DNA of 64,000 nucleotides from Brevundimonas variabilis (GCF_014199945.1 NZ_JACHOR010000005.1:124001-188000); one strand, 5' to 3'. Positions 16,836 through 25,537 are shown, numbered from the stretch's first letter. The notes: generated by a model from the letters alone, not told the origin. A program made the numbers and translations.

Positions 16836-17726
16836 ATGCTGTTTCGTTCGCTCGCTGTCGTCTCGGCCCTGCTGGTCGCGCCATCCGTCCTGGCCCAGGA
16901 CGTTGATCTGAAGGCTCAGGTCGCGGCCTATGTGCAGCCCTCCAACGAGGCGCGGACTGCCGTCGTGGTCGAGCAGCTGCGGGCCGCCGGGTTCGAGCCG
17001 ACCGTCGAGACCTTTACCGGCGGGACCGCCCGCAGTGGCCCGATGGAGGGCCGTAATGTGGTCGTGACCATCGGCGACGGGCCCCGCGAGATCCTGATGA
17101 CCGCCCACTATGACGCCGTGAAGCTGCGCGACGGGACGATGGCGGCGGGCGTGGTCGACAATGCGGCCTCGGTCGTCGGCATGATCGAGGCGGCCAAGAT
17201 CCTGAAGACGAAGACGCTGACGCACCGGGTGCGGCTGATCCTGCTGGATCAGGAAGAGCTGGGCCTGATCGGCGCGCGCAAATGGATCGAGGCGCATGGC
17301 CTCACAAATGTGGCGGCCGTCGTGAACTCCGACGTCGCGGGCTATGGCGACACCCTGATGTATGGCCAGAACAATGGCGACCAGTCCGCCGGGATCACCC
17401 GGGCCGTGCGCGAGCTCTGTGCCGAGCGGGCGATGAACTGCGTCGGCTATCCGGTCTATCCGCCCTCGGACGACCGGGCCTTCTCGGCGGCCGCTGCGCC
17501 GGTTGTGTCACTGGGTTTCCAGGATCACATCGGGGCCCACCAGATGTGGCTGGCCTTCAATGGCGGGCAGACGAACGGCCTGGCCGAGGGCTTCGTGCCC
17601 AAGGTGTTCGCGACGATTCACACGGCCAATGACAACATGGACCAGATCGACCCGGCCACGGTGCGGATGGCCGGCGAGGTCTATGCGGCGCTGGTCGAGA
17701 AGCTGGATCGTCAGTTGACGGAGTAA
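16836..17726 (+). CDS. M28 family metallopeptidase, exported
   Basis: This 296-residue zinc peptidase of the M28 type has a signal peptide (MLFRSLAVVSALLVAPSVLA, then QD). Metal-binding landmarks are TAHYDAV, VVDNAASVVGM, LDQEELGLIGA and the late IHTANDNMDQID. The ATG at 16836 is preferred because AGGGGA precedes it by about 6 bases and it puts the signal peptide at the very start. It probably works in the periplasm as an aminopeptidase. It is convergent with an acyl-CoA dehydrogenase across an inverted repeat. Confidence 0.88.
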   Translation: MLFRSLAVVSALLVAPSVLAQDVDLKAQVAAYVQPSNEARTAVVVEQLRAAGFEPTVETFTGGTARSGPMEGRNVVVTIGDGPREILMTAHYDAVKLRDGTMAAGVVDNAASVVGMIEAAKILKTKTLTHRVRLILLDQEELGLIGARKWIEAHGLTNVAAVVNSDVAGYGDTLMYGQNNGDQSAGITRAVRELCAERAMNCVGYPVYPPSDDRAFSAAAAPVVSLGFQDHIGAHQMWLAFNGGQTNGLAEGFVPKVFATIHTANDNMDQIDPATVRMAGEVYAALVEKLDRQLTE

Positions 17727-17741
17727 CCGTCCTATTCAGCT

Positions 17742-17869
17742 CCGCTCATCCCGGCGAAGGCCGGGACCCAGTTCTTTCGCATATCCAGTGCGCAGGATTG
17801 CCATCGCCTCAGATCCATTCACATCCCCGCCCCAAAGCACTGGGTCCCGGCTTTCGCCGGGATGAGCGG
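17742..17869. repeat. Long inverted repeat, MITE/REP-like
   Basis: Two 31-base arms (17742-17772 and 17839-17869) are reverse complements with one mismatch (30 of 31), separated by 66 bases of non-coding sequence. The arm sequence includes CTCATCCCGGCGAAGGCCGG, a type of palindrome often dispersed between genes in alphaproteobacteria. It fills the gap between two convergent genes, where it may also act as a transcription stop. It has no open frame and no clear target-site duplication. Confidence 0.8.
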
Positions 17870-17880
17870 CTGTTTTGAAG

Positions 17881-19002
17881 TCAGAACCCGCGCGCGCGGG
17901 CCACGCTCTCGGCATGGAATCCGGGGTCGCCGAGCCATTCGTTCAGCACCCGGACGCGCTTCATGAACAGGCCGATGTCATAGGCATCGGTCATGCCGAC
18001 CCCGCCGTGCATCTGGACGCCTTCCTGCACCGCCAGTTCGGCGACCCGGCCGGCCTTGGCCTTGGCGACAGAGACCGCAAAGGGGGCATCCGCGCGGCCG
18101 GCGTCGAGCGCCTGAAGTGCGGCCAGGGTGGCGGCGCGCGCCAGTTCGATCTCGGTGAACAGATGCGCCGAGCGGTGCTGCAGGGCCTGGAACTCGCCGA
18201 TCAGTTTCCCGAACTGTTTGCGGGTCTTGATGTAGTCGAGGGTGATCTGGAAGGCCTGATCCCCCGCCCCGGTCAGGGAGGCGGCGGCGCAGGCGCGGCC
18301 GAGGTTCAGGGCGGCGTTCAGCGTCTCCTCGCCACCGTCGACCGCGTCGATGACGGAGTCGGCGTCGACCTGGACATCCCTCAGGGTGATGCGGGCGGCA
18401 TTGTGAGCATCGACCATGACGGTGCGCTCGATCTCGATCCCCGCGGTGGCGGGATCGATCAGGAACAGGGTGGTGCCGCCATCCGTCTTCGCGGCCACGA
18501 TCAGGGCATCGGCGATGTGGCCGTCGAGCACGAAGCCCTTTTCGCCATTCAGCCGGAAGCCGTTGCCGGAACGTTCGGCCGTGGTCGTCATGCGCGACGG
18601 GGCGTGTTTGGCCCCCTCATCGACCGCCAGTGACAGGATGGCCTCTCCGGCCGCGATCCGGGGCAGCCAGGCGGTCTGCTGGGCGTCGGACCCGGCGTCG
18701 ATCAGCACCCGGGCGGACAGGACACTGGAGCCGAGGAAGGGCGAGGGGGTCAGGGTGCGGCCGAGGCTCTCGGCCACGACGCCGGCCTCGACCGCGCCGA
18801 GGCCCGAACCGCCATGGGCCTCGGGGATGATCACGCCCGCCAGACCCATCTCGCCAAAGCTCCGCCACAGGTCGCGGGAGAGGCCGTCGGCGTCGCGGCT
18901 GTCGCGCAGGTGGCGCAGGTGGGCGATAGGGGCGTTCTCGGTCAGGAAGCCGTCGGCAGCGTCCTTGAGCATGGTCTGCTCATCGGTCAGGATCAGGGGC
19001 AT
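17881..19002 (-). CDS. Acyl-CoA dehydrogenase, small-subunit type
   Basis: This 373-residue flavoprotein of the acyl-CoA dehydrogenase family has the N-terminal helical domain (PLILTDEQTMLKDAADGFL), the short central sheet domain and the C-terminal helices with QMHGGVGMTDAYDIGLFMKR. It resembles the small subunit of pimeloyl-CoA dehydrogenase-like enzymes and is encoded on the same strand as the large-subunit type gene, so an alpha2beta2 enzyme is plausible. Its start shares a 1-base contact with the stop of the small membrane gene upstream. The substrate is unknown. Confidence 0.9.
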   Translation of the reverse strand: MPLILTDEQTMLKDAADGFLTENAPIAHLRHLRDSRDADGLSRDLWRSFGEMGLAGVIIPEAHGGSGLGAVEAGVVAESLGRTLTPSPFLGSSVLSARVLIDAGSDAQQTAWLPRIAAGEAILSLAVDEGAKHAPSRMTTTAERSGNGFRLNGEKGFVLDGHIADALIVAAKTDGGTTLFLIDPATAGIEIERTVMVDAHNAARITLRDVQVDADSVIDAVDGGEETLNAALNLGRACAAASLTGAGDQAFQITLDYIKTRKQFGKLIGEFQALQHRSAHLFTEIELARAATLAALQALDAGRADAPFAVSVAKAKAGRVAELAVQEGVQMHGGVGMTDAYDIGLFMKRVRVLNEWLGDPGFHAESVARARGF

Positions 19003-19286
19003 CAGGCGAACGTTCCCATGCGAACGAAGGTGAGAAGGGTCAGGCCCTGAGCCAGCAGGGGAAGGGTGCCAATCGCGGCCATCGTTCGCGGTCGGGCGTC
19101 TCGCCAGGCGCAAACGGCGAGCGCACACACCCCGATGAACGGAAGGGCGAGCATGATCTTCGCGACCGGATGATCGACGACCCGGGTTATGCCGCCCGGA
19201 ACGGACATCGCGACCGCCAGCAGGACGAAGACAGACACGACCACGCTGGCCACGATCAGACAGAGTGCCATGATGCGGAGTGTCAC
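19002..19286 (-). CDS. Small three-helix membrane protein
   Basis: This 94-residue protein has three hydrophobic stretches (about 5-28, 43-62 and 70-88) joined by short charged loops, for example WRDARPRTM. No family was recognised. It lies exactly between the two acyl-CoA dehydrogenase genes: 3 bases after the large one, and touching the start of the small one. Co-transcription and translational coupling are very likely. The overlap and clean hydropathy argue that it is real rather than a chance frame. Membrane anchoring of the dehydrogenase pair is one possible role, as inference. Confidence 0.72.
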   Translation of the reverse strand: MTLRIMALCLIVASVVVSVFVLLAVAMSVPGGITRVVDHPVAKIMLALPFIGVCALAVCAWRDARPRTMAAIGTLPLLAQGLTLLTFVRMGTFA

Positions 19287-19289
19287 GAC

Positions 19290-20471
19290 CTAGGCGCCCG
19301 GCAGCTGCAGCAGGTGTTTGGCGATGATGTTGAGCTGGACCTCGGAGGTCCCGCCCTCGATCGAATTGGCCTTGGTGCGCAGCCAGTCGCGGGCGTCCTG
19401 GCCGTGCTGGGACCGGTCGCTTTCCCACTCCAGCGCGTCAGACCCGCCGGCGGTCATGACCAGTTCCATCCGACGCTTGTTCAGCTCGGACCCGTAGTAT
19501 TTCAGCATCGAGGCGATGGCCGGATTGACCTGGCGGGCCTTTACCTGATCGCCGACCCGTTCCATCGACAGGCGGAAGGCCGCGGCGTCGATCTCGAGGT
19601 CCGACAGTCGGGCCCGCAGGGCGGTGTCGGCCAGCCGGCCCTGATCATCGGTGCCGATCGTGTCGGCGGCGATCTGGCCCACCGGACGGCCGGCGATCTC
19701 GCCCATGCCGCCGATCATGGTGCGTTCGTGGGCCAGCAGGTTCTTGGCCACGTCCCAGCCCCGGTTCAGCTCGCCGATCAGGTTTTCCTTCTCGACCCGG
19801 ACATCGTCGAAGAAGGTCTCGCAGAAGGCCGACTTGCCGCTGATCAGCTCGATGGGCCGGGTGGAGACACCCGGCGTGGCCATGTCGAACAGGACAAAGC
19901 TGATGCCCAGATGTTTGGGGGCATCCGGGTCGGTGCGCACCAGGCAGAAGATCCAGTCGGCCTTGTCGGCATAGGAGGTCCAGACCTTCTGGCCGTTGAC
20001 GATCCAGTGGTCGCCATGATCGACGGCGCGGGTCTGGAGGCCGGCGAGGTCGGAGCCTGCGCCCGGCTCGGAATAGCCCTGGCACCAGCGGATCTCGCCG
20101 CGGACGATCTCGGGCAGGAAGCGCTTCTTCTGGGCCTCGGTGCCGAATTTCAGCAGGGCCGGGCCCAGCATCCAGATGCCGAAGCTGGACAGGGGCATCT
20201 GGGCATCGATGCGGCGCATCTCGGACGCCAGCACCTTGGCCTGTTCGCGCGACAGGCCGCCGCCGCCATATTCTGTCGGCCACTCCGGTGCGGTCCAGCC
20301 ACGCGCGCCCATGACCTCCATCCACTGTTGGTGGGCGGGCGTTCGGAAGGTGGCGTTGCGGCCGCCCCAGACGCGGTCCTCGTCGTTTTCCATCGGGCCG
20401 CGGCACTCGGACGGGCAGTTCGCCTCGAGCCACTGGCGGGTGTCGGCGCGGAAGGCTTCCAGATCGTCCAT
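19290..20471 (-). CDS. Acyl-CoA dehydrogenase, large-subunit type
   Basis: This 393-residue acyl-CoA dehydrogenase contains the FAD-binding CQGYSEPGAGSDLAGLQT segment (about 125-142), the substrate-domain WIVNGQKVWTSYAD, and the C-terminal SIEGGTSEVQLNIIAKHLL. It resembles pimeloyl-CoA dehydrogenase large subunits. The ATG at 20471 is chosen because AGGGAAA lies about 6 bases before it and the protein then starts MDDLEAFRADTRQWL; the frame extends 11 codons further without a site. It is the first gene of a three-gene minus-strand operon. Confidence 0.92.
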   Translation of the reverse strand: MDDLEAFRADTRQWLEANCPSECRGPMENDEDRVWGGRNATFRTPAHQQWMEVMGARGWTAPEWPTEYGGGGLSREQAKVLASEMRRIDAQMPLSSFGIWMLGPALLKFGTEAQKKRFLPEIVRGEIRWCQGYSEPGAGSDLAGLQTRAVDHGDHWIVNGQKVWTSYADKADWIFCLVRTDPDAPKHLGISFVLFDMATPGVSTRPIELISGKSAFCETFFDDVRVEKENLIGELNRGWDVAKNLLAHERTMIGGMGEIAGRPVGQIAADTIGTDDQGRLADTALRARLSDLEIDAAAFRLSMERVGDQVKARQVNPAIASMLKYYGSELNKRRMELVMTAGGSDALEWESDRSQHGQDARDWLRTKANSIEGGTSEVQLNIIAKHLLQLPGA

Positions 20472-20543
20472 GGCGTTTCCCTGATTTCGACTTTTGGGAA
20501 ACACTAGCCAGTCCTGTTTGGCAACGGAACCGGAAATGCGAAC

Positions 20544-20570
20544 GCCCGCGCCGGACGAACCGACGCGGGC
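20544..20570 (-). terminator. Hairpin downstream of the flavin-type stress protein gene
   Basis: A perfect 7-bp stem (GCCCGCG at 20544-20550, CGCGGGC at 20564-20570) with a 13-base loop lies 27 bases past the stop of the minus-strand gene. There is no T run, so this is a candidate terminator only. Confidence 0.45.
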
Positions 20571-20596
20571 GCTGGGATAGGTAAGGTGTCGGCGGG

Positions 20597-21097
20597 TCAG
20601 CCGAGATTGACGTCCACGACCCCGCCCGCGTCCGGCGTCGTCTTCGTCAGATTGGCCTTGGCGATTTCGTAGAAGAAGCCGACCGGTCCCTTCTTCGAAA
20701 CCCAGATCCGGCCGTCGCCGCCGTCGAAGCGCAGCAGGGTCAGGTGCGGATCGTCCTTGCCCTCGGGATACCAGGCGGCGACGACCGGGTTCCAGTATTC
20801 CTCGATCCGGGCGCGGTCATTGTCGATCGACAACTGGCCCTGGATGCAGGCGAACACTTCCTGGTCCTTCGAGGTGTAGGTGAACATCGACTCCTGCGGC
20901 GTGGCGACATCGGCCGCCAGGTCCGTGTCATTGCGCGTGAAGATCCAGAGGGTTCCGGTCTCGGGCTCGCCGAAGGCGGTCATGGGCTGGGCGTGGTAGC
21001 CGGGCCGGTCCAGACCGAGCATCCCGGTCTGGGATGACTTCAGATGCTTCCAGAACTCTTGCTCGGCCTTTTCGGGCGACAGGACGGTATCGGACAT
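20597..21097 (-). CDS. Pyridoxamine 5'-phosphate oxidase family protein (general stress protein 26-like)
   Basis: This 166-residue protein has a split-barrel flavin-binding fold. It begins with a helix (EKAEQEFWKHLKSS), then TGMLGLD, HAQPMTAF and LWIFTRNDTDLAADV, the pattern of general-stress FMN/F420-type proteins. The last part has VGFFYEIAKANLTKTTPD. It is probably a cytoplasmic flavin-binding stress protein; no catalytic activity can be assigned. The chosen ATG (21097) gives MSDTVLSPEKAEQ; an ATG 21 bases upstream is an alternative. Confidence 0.87.
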   Translation of the reverse strand: MSDTVLSPEKAEQEFWKHLKSSQTGMLGLDRPGYHAQPMTAFGEPETGTLWIFTRNDTDLAADVATPQESMFTYTSKDQEVFACIQGQLSIDNDRARIEEYWNPVVAAWYPEGKDDPHLTLLRFDGGDGRIWVSKKGPVGFFYEIAKANLTKTTPDAGGVVDVNLG

Positions 21098-21162
21098 GGT
21101 GGCCTCGCTTGTGGGCATGGGAGGACACAACAACCCCTTGTCGGGCCGAGGGTTCCGGCGCG

Positions 21163-21366
21163 CTACTGCGGCCTGATCACACCCAGCAAGGTACCGACAT
21201 GGATCAGCAGCAGGGCTGCAAGGGCTCCGGACAGAAGCATGATGAACCGCCAGGGCATCATGCGTGGCCCTTTCGTCAGGTCCAGTGGACGGCCTCCCCG
21301 CCATCCCGCGAAGATCATCAGGCCAATCGCCAGCGCCAACAGCGCGAGGGTCAGTGTCATGCTCAT
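21163..21366 (-). CDS. Small two-helix membrane protein
   Basis: This 67-residue protein has an N-terminal helix (TLTLALLALAIGLMIFAGW) and a second helix (FIMLLSGALAALLLIHVGTL) separated by a basic loop with GPRMMPWR. It matches no named family that I can recall, though similar small proteins occur in other Caulobacteraceae. It lies divergent from podJ and 65 bases upstream of the stress-protein gene on the same strand. Two alternative starts (ATG 21366 or 21360) differ by two residues. Confidence 0.65.
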   Translation of the reverse strand: MSMTLTLALLALAIGLMIFAGWRGGRPLDLTKGPRMMPWRFIMLLSGALAALLLIHVGTLLGVIRPQ

Positions 21367-21429
21367 GGCGTGCAGGTGGCGGGGAGGGGCGTCGGGCGCA
21401 AGGCAAACCTCCTTTCCGGGAGGTTAATC

Positions 21430-21545
21430 TTAATGTGCCGTTAACTACGTCGGCGCGAAGAGGGAATCGCCGGGGTTGCGTCGGGCGGCGATGTCCACAG
21501 AAAGCGGAGCTGCCCGCTATATCTGGGGGTTAACCAAAGATTTAC
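21430..21545 (+). promoter_or_regulatory. podJ control region: two CtrA-like boxes, DnaA-like box, GANTC site
   Basis: A perfect CtrA box, TTAA-N7-TTAAC, lies at 21430-21445, and a near-perfect TTAA-N7-TTTAC lies at 21530-21545. Between them are a GANTC site (21464-21468) and ATGTCCACA (21491-21499), which matches 7 of 9 bases of the DnaA box TTATCCACA. In Caulobacter, podJ belongs to the cell-cycle genes controlled by DnaA, GcrA and CtrA. Core -35/-10 elements were not assigned. Confidence 0.7.
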
Positions 21546-21582
21546 ACCCCGAATATGGACAGCTAGCGTCCGCATGTGTTTC

Positions 21583-21588
21583 GGGAGG
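21583..21588 (+). promoter_or_regulatory. Ribosome binding site fixing the GTG start of podJ
   Basis: GGGAGG lies 7 bases before GTG 21596. The open frame begins 40 codons further upstream, but only this GTG has a good ribosome site and gives the family N-terminus (TAAAPWSVKGIEPKAREIA). Confidence 0.75.
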
Positions 21589-21595
21589 CGAATCA

Positions 21596-24466
21596 GTGAC
21601 CGCAGCGGCGCCATGGAGCGTGAAGGGGATTGAGCCCAAGGCCCGCGAGATCGCCAAGGATCTGGCGCGCCGGTCGGGGATGACCCTGGGCGAATGGCTG
21701 AACACGATGATCCTCGATGACGAGGATGACGGCGTCACGCCCCTGCCACGTCGCGCCCATGCTGCCGAAGCCATCGACCGCCGGGGTCGGGCCCGCCGTC
21801 TCGACGACGCCTATGACGCCGACGAGGGCCGCTATGCTCGCGCTGCGGAGCGCCCCGCCTATCGAGAGCCGGCCCGGGATCCCGCCCGTGACGAGGTCCT
21901 GCATCGCGTCGCGGCGTCCGTCGATGCGATCGCAGCCCGTCTGGAGGCGGCCGAGCGTCGCTCGACCATGGCGATCCAGGGCGTGGATCAGGCCGTCGCC
22001 GGCCTGCTGCGCCGGATCGACACCCAGGACCAGGATGCCGCCACCCAGGCCGGGCGAATCGACGATATCGTCGACGAGCTTCGCGAAGGGACCCGACGGC
22101 TGCGCGCCTTCGAAAAGGAAGTCGGACCGCGTACGGCCGAGGCCTTCGGCAAGACCGAGACATCCATCGCTGCCGTCACCAGCCGTCTCTACGATATCGA
22201 GGAGCGCCAGCGGGTTGCGGCCCTCGAGCTTCGCCAGCGCATGGATGCCGTCGAAAAGGCGGCCGGTCAGGTGCCGAACGGCGCGCTGTCCGCCGATGCC
22301 ATGGCGCAGATCTCGGCGCGTCTCGATATTGCCCAGGCCTCGACGACCGAGGCCCTGAAGGGCCTGGAACGCACCTTTGCCGGGCTGGATCACCGTCTGC
22401 ATACGGCCGAGGCGCAGATTTCCATGGAAGGGGGCCGGTTCGAGAAGCTGGCCGAGACCCTGACGCGCCAGGTCGAGGACGGCCGCAAGGAGATCATGCG
22501 CCAGGTCAGCGAGGGCCGCGATGCGGTGCTGAGCCGGGTCGACGAGAAGCAGGCCGATCACGTTCGCCGCATGGATGCCGTCGATGCCGATGGTCGCCTG
22601 GCCCGCATCGAGCGCGCCGTGGCCGCCATCGATGCCCGGGCAGACGGGGTCGAGCGGCGCTCGGTCGAGGCCGTGGACACCATGGGCCGCGAGATCGTCC
22701 GGATCGCGCAGAACCTGAACGGTCGGATCGGCTCGGTCGAGCGGATCAGTGCGACCTTCGACTCCGAAGCGATCACACGCGACATCACCACGCGGGTCGA
22801 CCGCGACATGACCCGCTTTGCCCAGGTCATCGAACAGCGGCTGACCCGGTCCGACGATCAGAATGCCCTGGCCCTCGAGAAGCTGGGCGGGGAGATCACC
22901 CGGATCTCGGATCGTCTCGCGGATCGGATCATCCAGTCCGAGCGACGTTCGGCCCAGGCGGTCGACGATATCGCCCGTCGTCTGGAAGAGAGTGCAGAGC
23001 GCTCCGACCAGCGGTTCGAGCGGGCGTCGGGCGAGATGGCCGAGCGGATGCGCCTCAGCGAGGAGCGTACGGCCCGGCTGCTGGGCGAGGCGCGTGAGCG
23101 TCAGGCCAGGCGTGAGGCGGAGTCTGCGCCTGTGGTCACGCCCGCAGCCGATCCCATCGTCGTTGCTGCGGCTCCGGTGGCGGCCTTCCCTGCTGCGGTC
23201 GAGAGCGACTGGCGTGCGGCAGCCTTCCCGTCCGAAAGCTTCGGCCAGGAGGATGATGGCTGGACCCAGGCCCCGCTGCCCTCGCCCCCTTTCGTCGAGG
23301 CGGATGCGCCTTCCGAGCCGGACTCGATTGAAGACGGACCTTCGGCAGACGCTGAGGTCGAGGCTTTTCAGGCGATCGAGCCGGCCCCGGAAGTCGTCGT
23401 GCCTCAGATGAAGTCCCGCGAGCCGCGCGAGGCTGCGCCGACCTTCGGCAAGGCCAATGCCTTTGGCGGCTTTGGGGGAGCCGACGTCTCCGATGCCCTG
23501 CTCCAGGACCCCGATGACATGTTCGGGGCCGATACCGAGTTCGTGGATGAGCGCATCCTGCGGGCGTCGATGGCCAGCGCCGCAGCTGCGGGCCGGGCCG
23601 CTTCGACACGCACGACGATCGAGGCTGCGCGCGCGGCGATGAATGCCGCGCCCGAAGCGTCCCCGGCAGCCAAGCGCAGCCTCATGCGAGGCGGCAAGTC
23701 CAAGCTGCAGGAACGCCTCGACAAGCAGGCGTCGCGCAGCAATTCGACGGTGCGCAAGGCCTTGCTGGCCTCGGTCACCAGCGCAGCCCTGGTGGCGGCA
23801 GGTATCTCCACCATGCGGCTGACGGGCCTGGAATTCTCGCTGGACAGCCTGACGGGGGAAGACAGTCCCCTGCCGATGGCGGCCATGGCCCTGAGCCCGA
23901 CGCTCGGCTCGACCCCGGCCGTGACTTCGCCCGAGACGATCGAGCTTTACGAGACAGGGCTGGAACTGCTGGACGCGGGTGACGCGGCCGGCCTCGCCCC
24001 CCTGATCGAGGCTGGCAATCTTGGCTATGCGCCGGCGCAGCTGAAACTGGTCGGTCTCTACCAGACCGGCGAGGCCGGCGTGCCTCAGGACGAGGCCGAG
24101 AGCCGCCTGTGGGCCCGCAAGGCCGCTGAAGGCGGCGATCCCCGGGGCATGCACGCCTATGGAATGTATCTGTACGATGGCGTCGGTGGCGACCAGAGCC
24201 GGTCCGAAGCCCTGACCTGGCTCATCCGAGCCGCCGATCGCGGTCTGATCGACAGCCAGTTCAATGCCGCTAAGATCTATGAGGCTGGCGACGAGGGCAT
24301 TGCCGCTGATCCGGCCAAGGCCCTGACCTGGTACATGATTGCTGCCCGGGGGGGGGACGCCCAGGCCGAGGTGGCGGTGGACCGGCTGGCTTCGACCGTG
24401 TCCGCCGAGGATCTCGCTAGAGCCCGCACCGAGGCTGATGCCTTCAGCGCCGAGGCGCTCGGCTAG
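21596..24466 (+). CDS. podJ: PodJ-like polar organelle development / SEL1-repeat protein
   Basis: This 956-residue polarity factor localises polar machinery (pili, holdfast, stalked-pole proteins) in Caulobacterales. The N-terminus (PWSVKGIEPKAREIAKDLAR, then GMTLGEWLN) is diagnostic. Residues about 90-500 are predicted coiled coil, about 510-610 are a Pro/Ser/Glu-rich disordered stretch, and one membrane helix is near 722-742. The periplasmic part has SEL1-type repeats (about 811-935: AQLKLVGLYQTGEAG, GMHAYGMYLYDGVGG, SQFNAAKIYEAGDEG). Unlike Caulobacter PodJ, no peptidoglycan-binding domain follows the repeats. The start is fixed by the GGGAGG site. Confidence 0.88.
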   Translation: MTAAAPWSVKGIEPKAREIAKDLARRSGMTLGEWLNTMILDDEDDGVTPLPRRAHAAEAIDRRGRARRLDDAYDADEGRYARAAERPAYREPARDPARDEVLHRVAASVDAIAARLEAAERRSTMAIQGVDQAVAGLLRRIDTQDQDAATQAGRIDDIVDELREGTRRLRAFEKEVGPRTAEAFGKTETSIAAVTSRLYDIEERQRVAALELRQRMDAVEKAAGQVPNGALSADAMAQISARLDIAQASTTEALKGLERTFAGLDHRLHTAEAQISMEGGRFEKLAETLTRQVEDGRKEIMRQVSEGRDAVLSRVDEKQADHVRRMDAVDADGRLARIERAVAAIDARADGVERRSVEAVDTMGREIVRIAQNLNGRIGSVERISATFDSEAITRDITTRVDRDMTRFAQVIEQRLTRSDDQNALALEKLGGEITRISDRLADRIIQSERRSAQAVDDIARRLEESAERSDQRFERASGEMAERMRLSEERTARLLGEARERQARREAESAPVVTPAADPIVVAAAPVAAFPAAVESDWRAAAFPSESFGQEDDGWTQAPLPSPPFVEADAPSEPDSIEDGPSADAEVEAFQAIEPAPEVVVPQMKSREPREAAPTFGKANAFGGFGGADVSDALLQDPDDMFGADTEFVDERILRASMASAAAAGRAASTRTTIEAARAAMNAAPEASPAAKRSLMRGGKSKLQERLDKQASRSNSTVRKALLASVTSAALVAAGISTMRLTGLEFSLDSLTGEDSPLPMAAMALSPTLGSTPAVTSPETIELYETGLELLDAGDAAGLAPLIEAGNLGYAPAQLKLVGLYQTGEAGVPQDEAESRLWARKAAEGGDPRGMHAYGMYLYDGVGGDQSRSEALTWLIRAADRGLIDSQFNAAKIYEAGDEGIAADPAKALTWYMIAARGGDAQAEVAVDRLASTVSAEDLARARTEADAFSAEALG

Positions 24467-24610
24467 GGGCCTGCCATTCGGCGCTGAGGCGTTTTGGTGA
24501 CGGCCCGTGACTTTCCGGCGGGGCGGGTGGCCGGGGGCCTCCTGTCTCGCTAAGACCGCGACGACGCCTGTCCGGCGCCTGACTTTTTCCTTCAGCCGAA
24601 GGCGCGTCCT

Positions 24611-25537
24611 TTGGATATCTATCTCCCGATCGCCGAGGTTTCGGTGAACTGGGCGGTCCTGGTGATGCTGGGGGCGCTGGTCGGATTCGTGTCCGGCCTG
24701 TTCGGGATCGGCGGCGGTTTCCTGATGGCACCGGTCCTGGTGTTTCTGGGCATTCCCCCGACGGTCGCTGTTGCCAGTCAGGCCAGCCATGTCGTTGCCT
24801 CTTCCACGTCCGGCGTCATCCGCTATTCCGGTCAGGGCGCGGTCGACTATCGCATGGGCGGCATCATGGCGGTAGGCGGGGCCATCGGCGCCTTCGCCGG
24901 GGTCGAGGTGTTCCGCTGGCTGAGGCTGCTCGGCCAGGCCGACCTTGTGGTGGCCCTCAGCTATCTGCTGTTCCTCGGCTCGATCGGCTGTCTGATGCTG
25001 TACGAGAGCCTGACGGAGATCCTGCGGCAGCGGCGTGGCGAACCCCAGACCCGCAAGGACCGGCGACGGCCGATGTGGCTGTACGGCCTGCCGTTCAAGC
25101 TGCGGTTCCCCCGATCCGGCCTCTACATCAGCGTCATTCCACCGATCGGGCTTGGTATCCTGGTGGGCGTTCTGTCTGCCATCATGGGGGTGGGGGGTGG
25201 CTTCATCCTTGTGCCCGCCATGCTGTACGTCCTCAGGATGAAGGCCGGGGTCGTGGTCGGGACCAGCCTGTTTCAGATCATCATCACCACGGCGATCACC
25301 ACAGTTCTCCAGGCCGGCCGGAACCAGACCGTCGACATCGTCCTGTCCATGATCCTGGTCGTCGGGGGCGTGGTCGGGGCCCAGATCGGCGCGCGGTTCG
25401 CCGGCAAATTCCGGGCCGAGGAGCTTCGTGCTGCGCTGGGACTGATTGTCCTGCTGGTGGGCATGCAGATGGGGCTGGACCTGTTCGTGCGGCCTTCGGA
25501 TCTGTTCCTGTTCGCGCCCGGGATATCCGACGGATGA
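24611..25537 (+). CDS. Sulfite exporter TauE/SafE family permease
   Basis: This 308-residue membrane protein has the duplicated TauE/SafE half-module: GALVGFVSGLFGIGGGFLM in the first half and VGVLSAIMGVGGGFILVPAM in the second, with about eight helices. Such permeases move sulfite, sulfoacetate or other anions. The start is TTG 24611 (MDIYLPIAEVSVNW), which agrees with related proteins. The TIGR02186 gene overlaps its stop by 4 bases, a pairing seen in other alphaproteobacteria. The 144 bases upstream of it hold no gene. Confidence 0.88.
   Translation: MDIYLPIAEVSVNWAVLVMLGALVGFVSGLFGIGGGFLMAPVLVFLGIPPTVAVASQASHVVASSTSGVIRYSGQGAVDYRMGGIMAVGGAIGAFAGVEVFRWLRLLGQADLVVALSYLLFLGSIGCLMLYESLTEILRQRRGEPQTRKDRRRPMWLYGLPFKLRFPRSGLYISVIPPIGLGILVGVLSAIMGVGGGFILVPAMLYVLRMKAGVVVGTSLFQIIITTAITTVLQAGRNQTVDIVLSMILVVGGVVGAQIGARFAGKFRAEELRAALGLIVLLVGMQMGLDLFVRPSDLFLFAPGISDG

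Noticed and set aside
21593..24790. 1065-codon minus-strand open frame opposite podJ
   Set aside because: Runs over the whole of a recognised gene in antisense and has the composition of a third-position G+C artefact.
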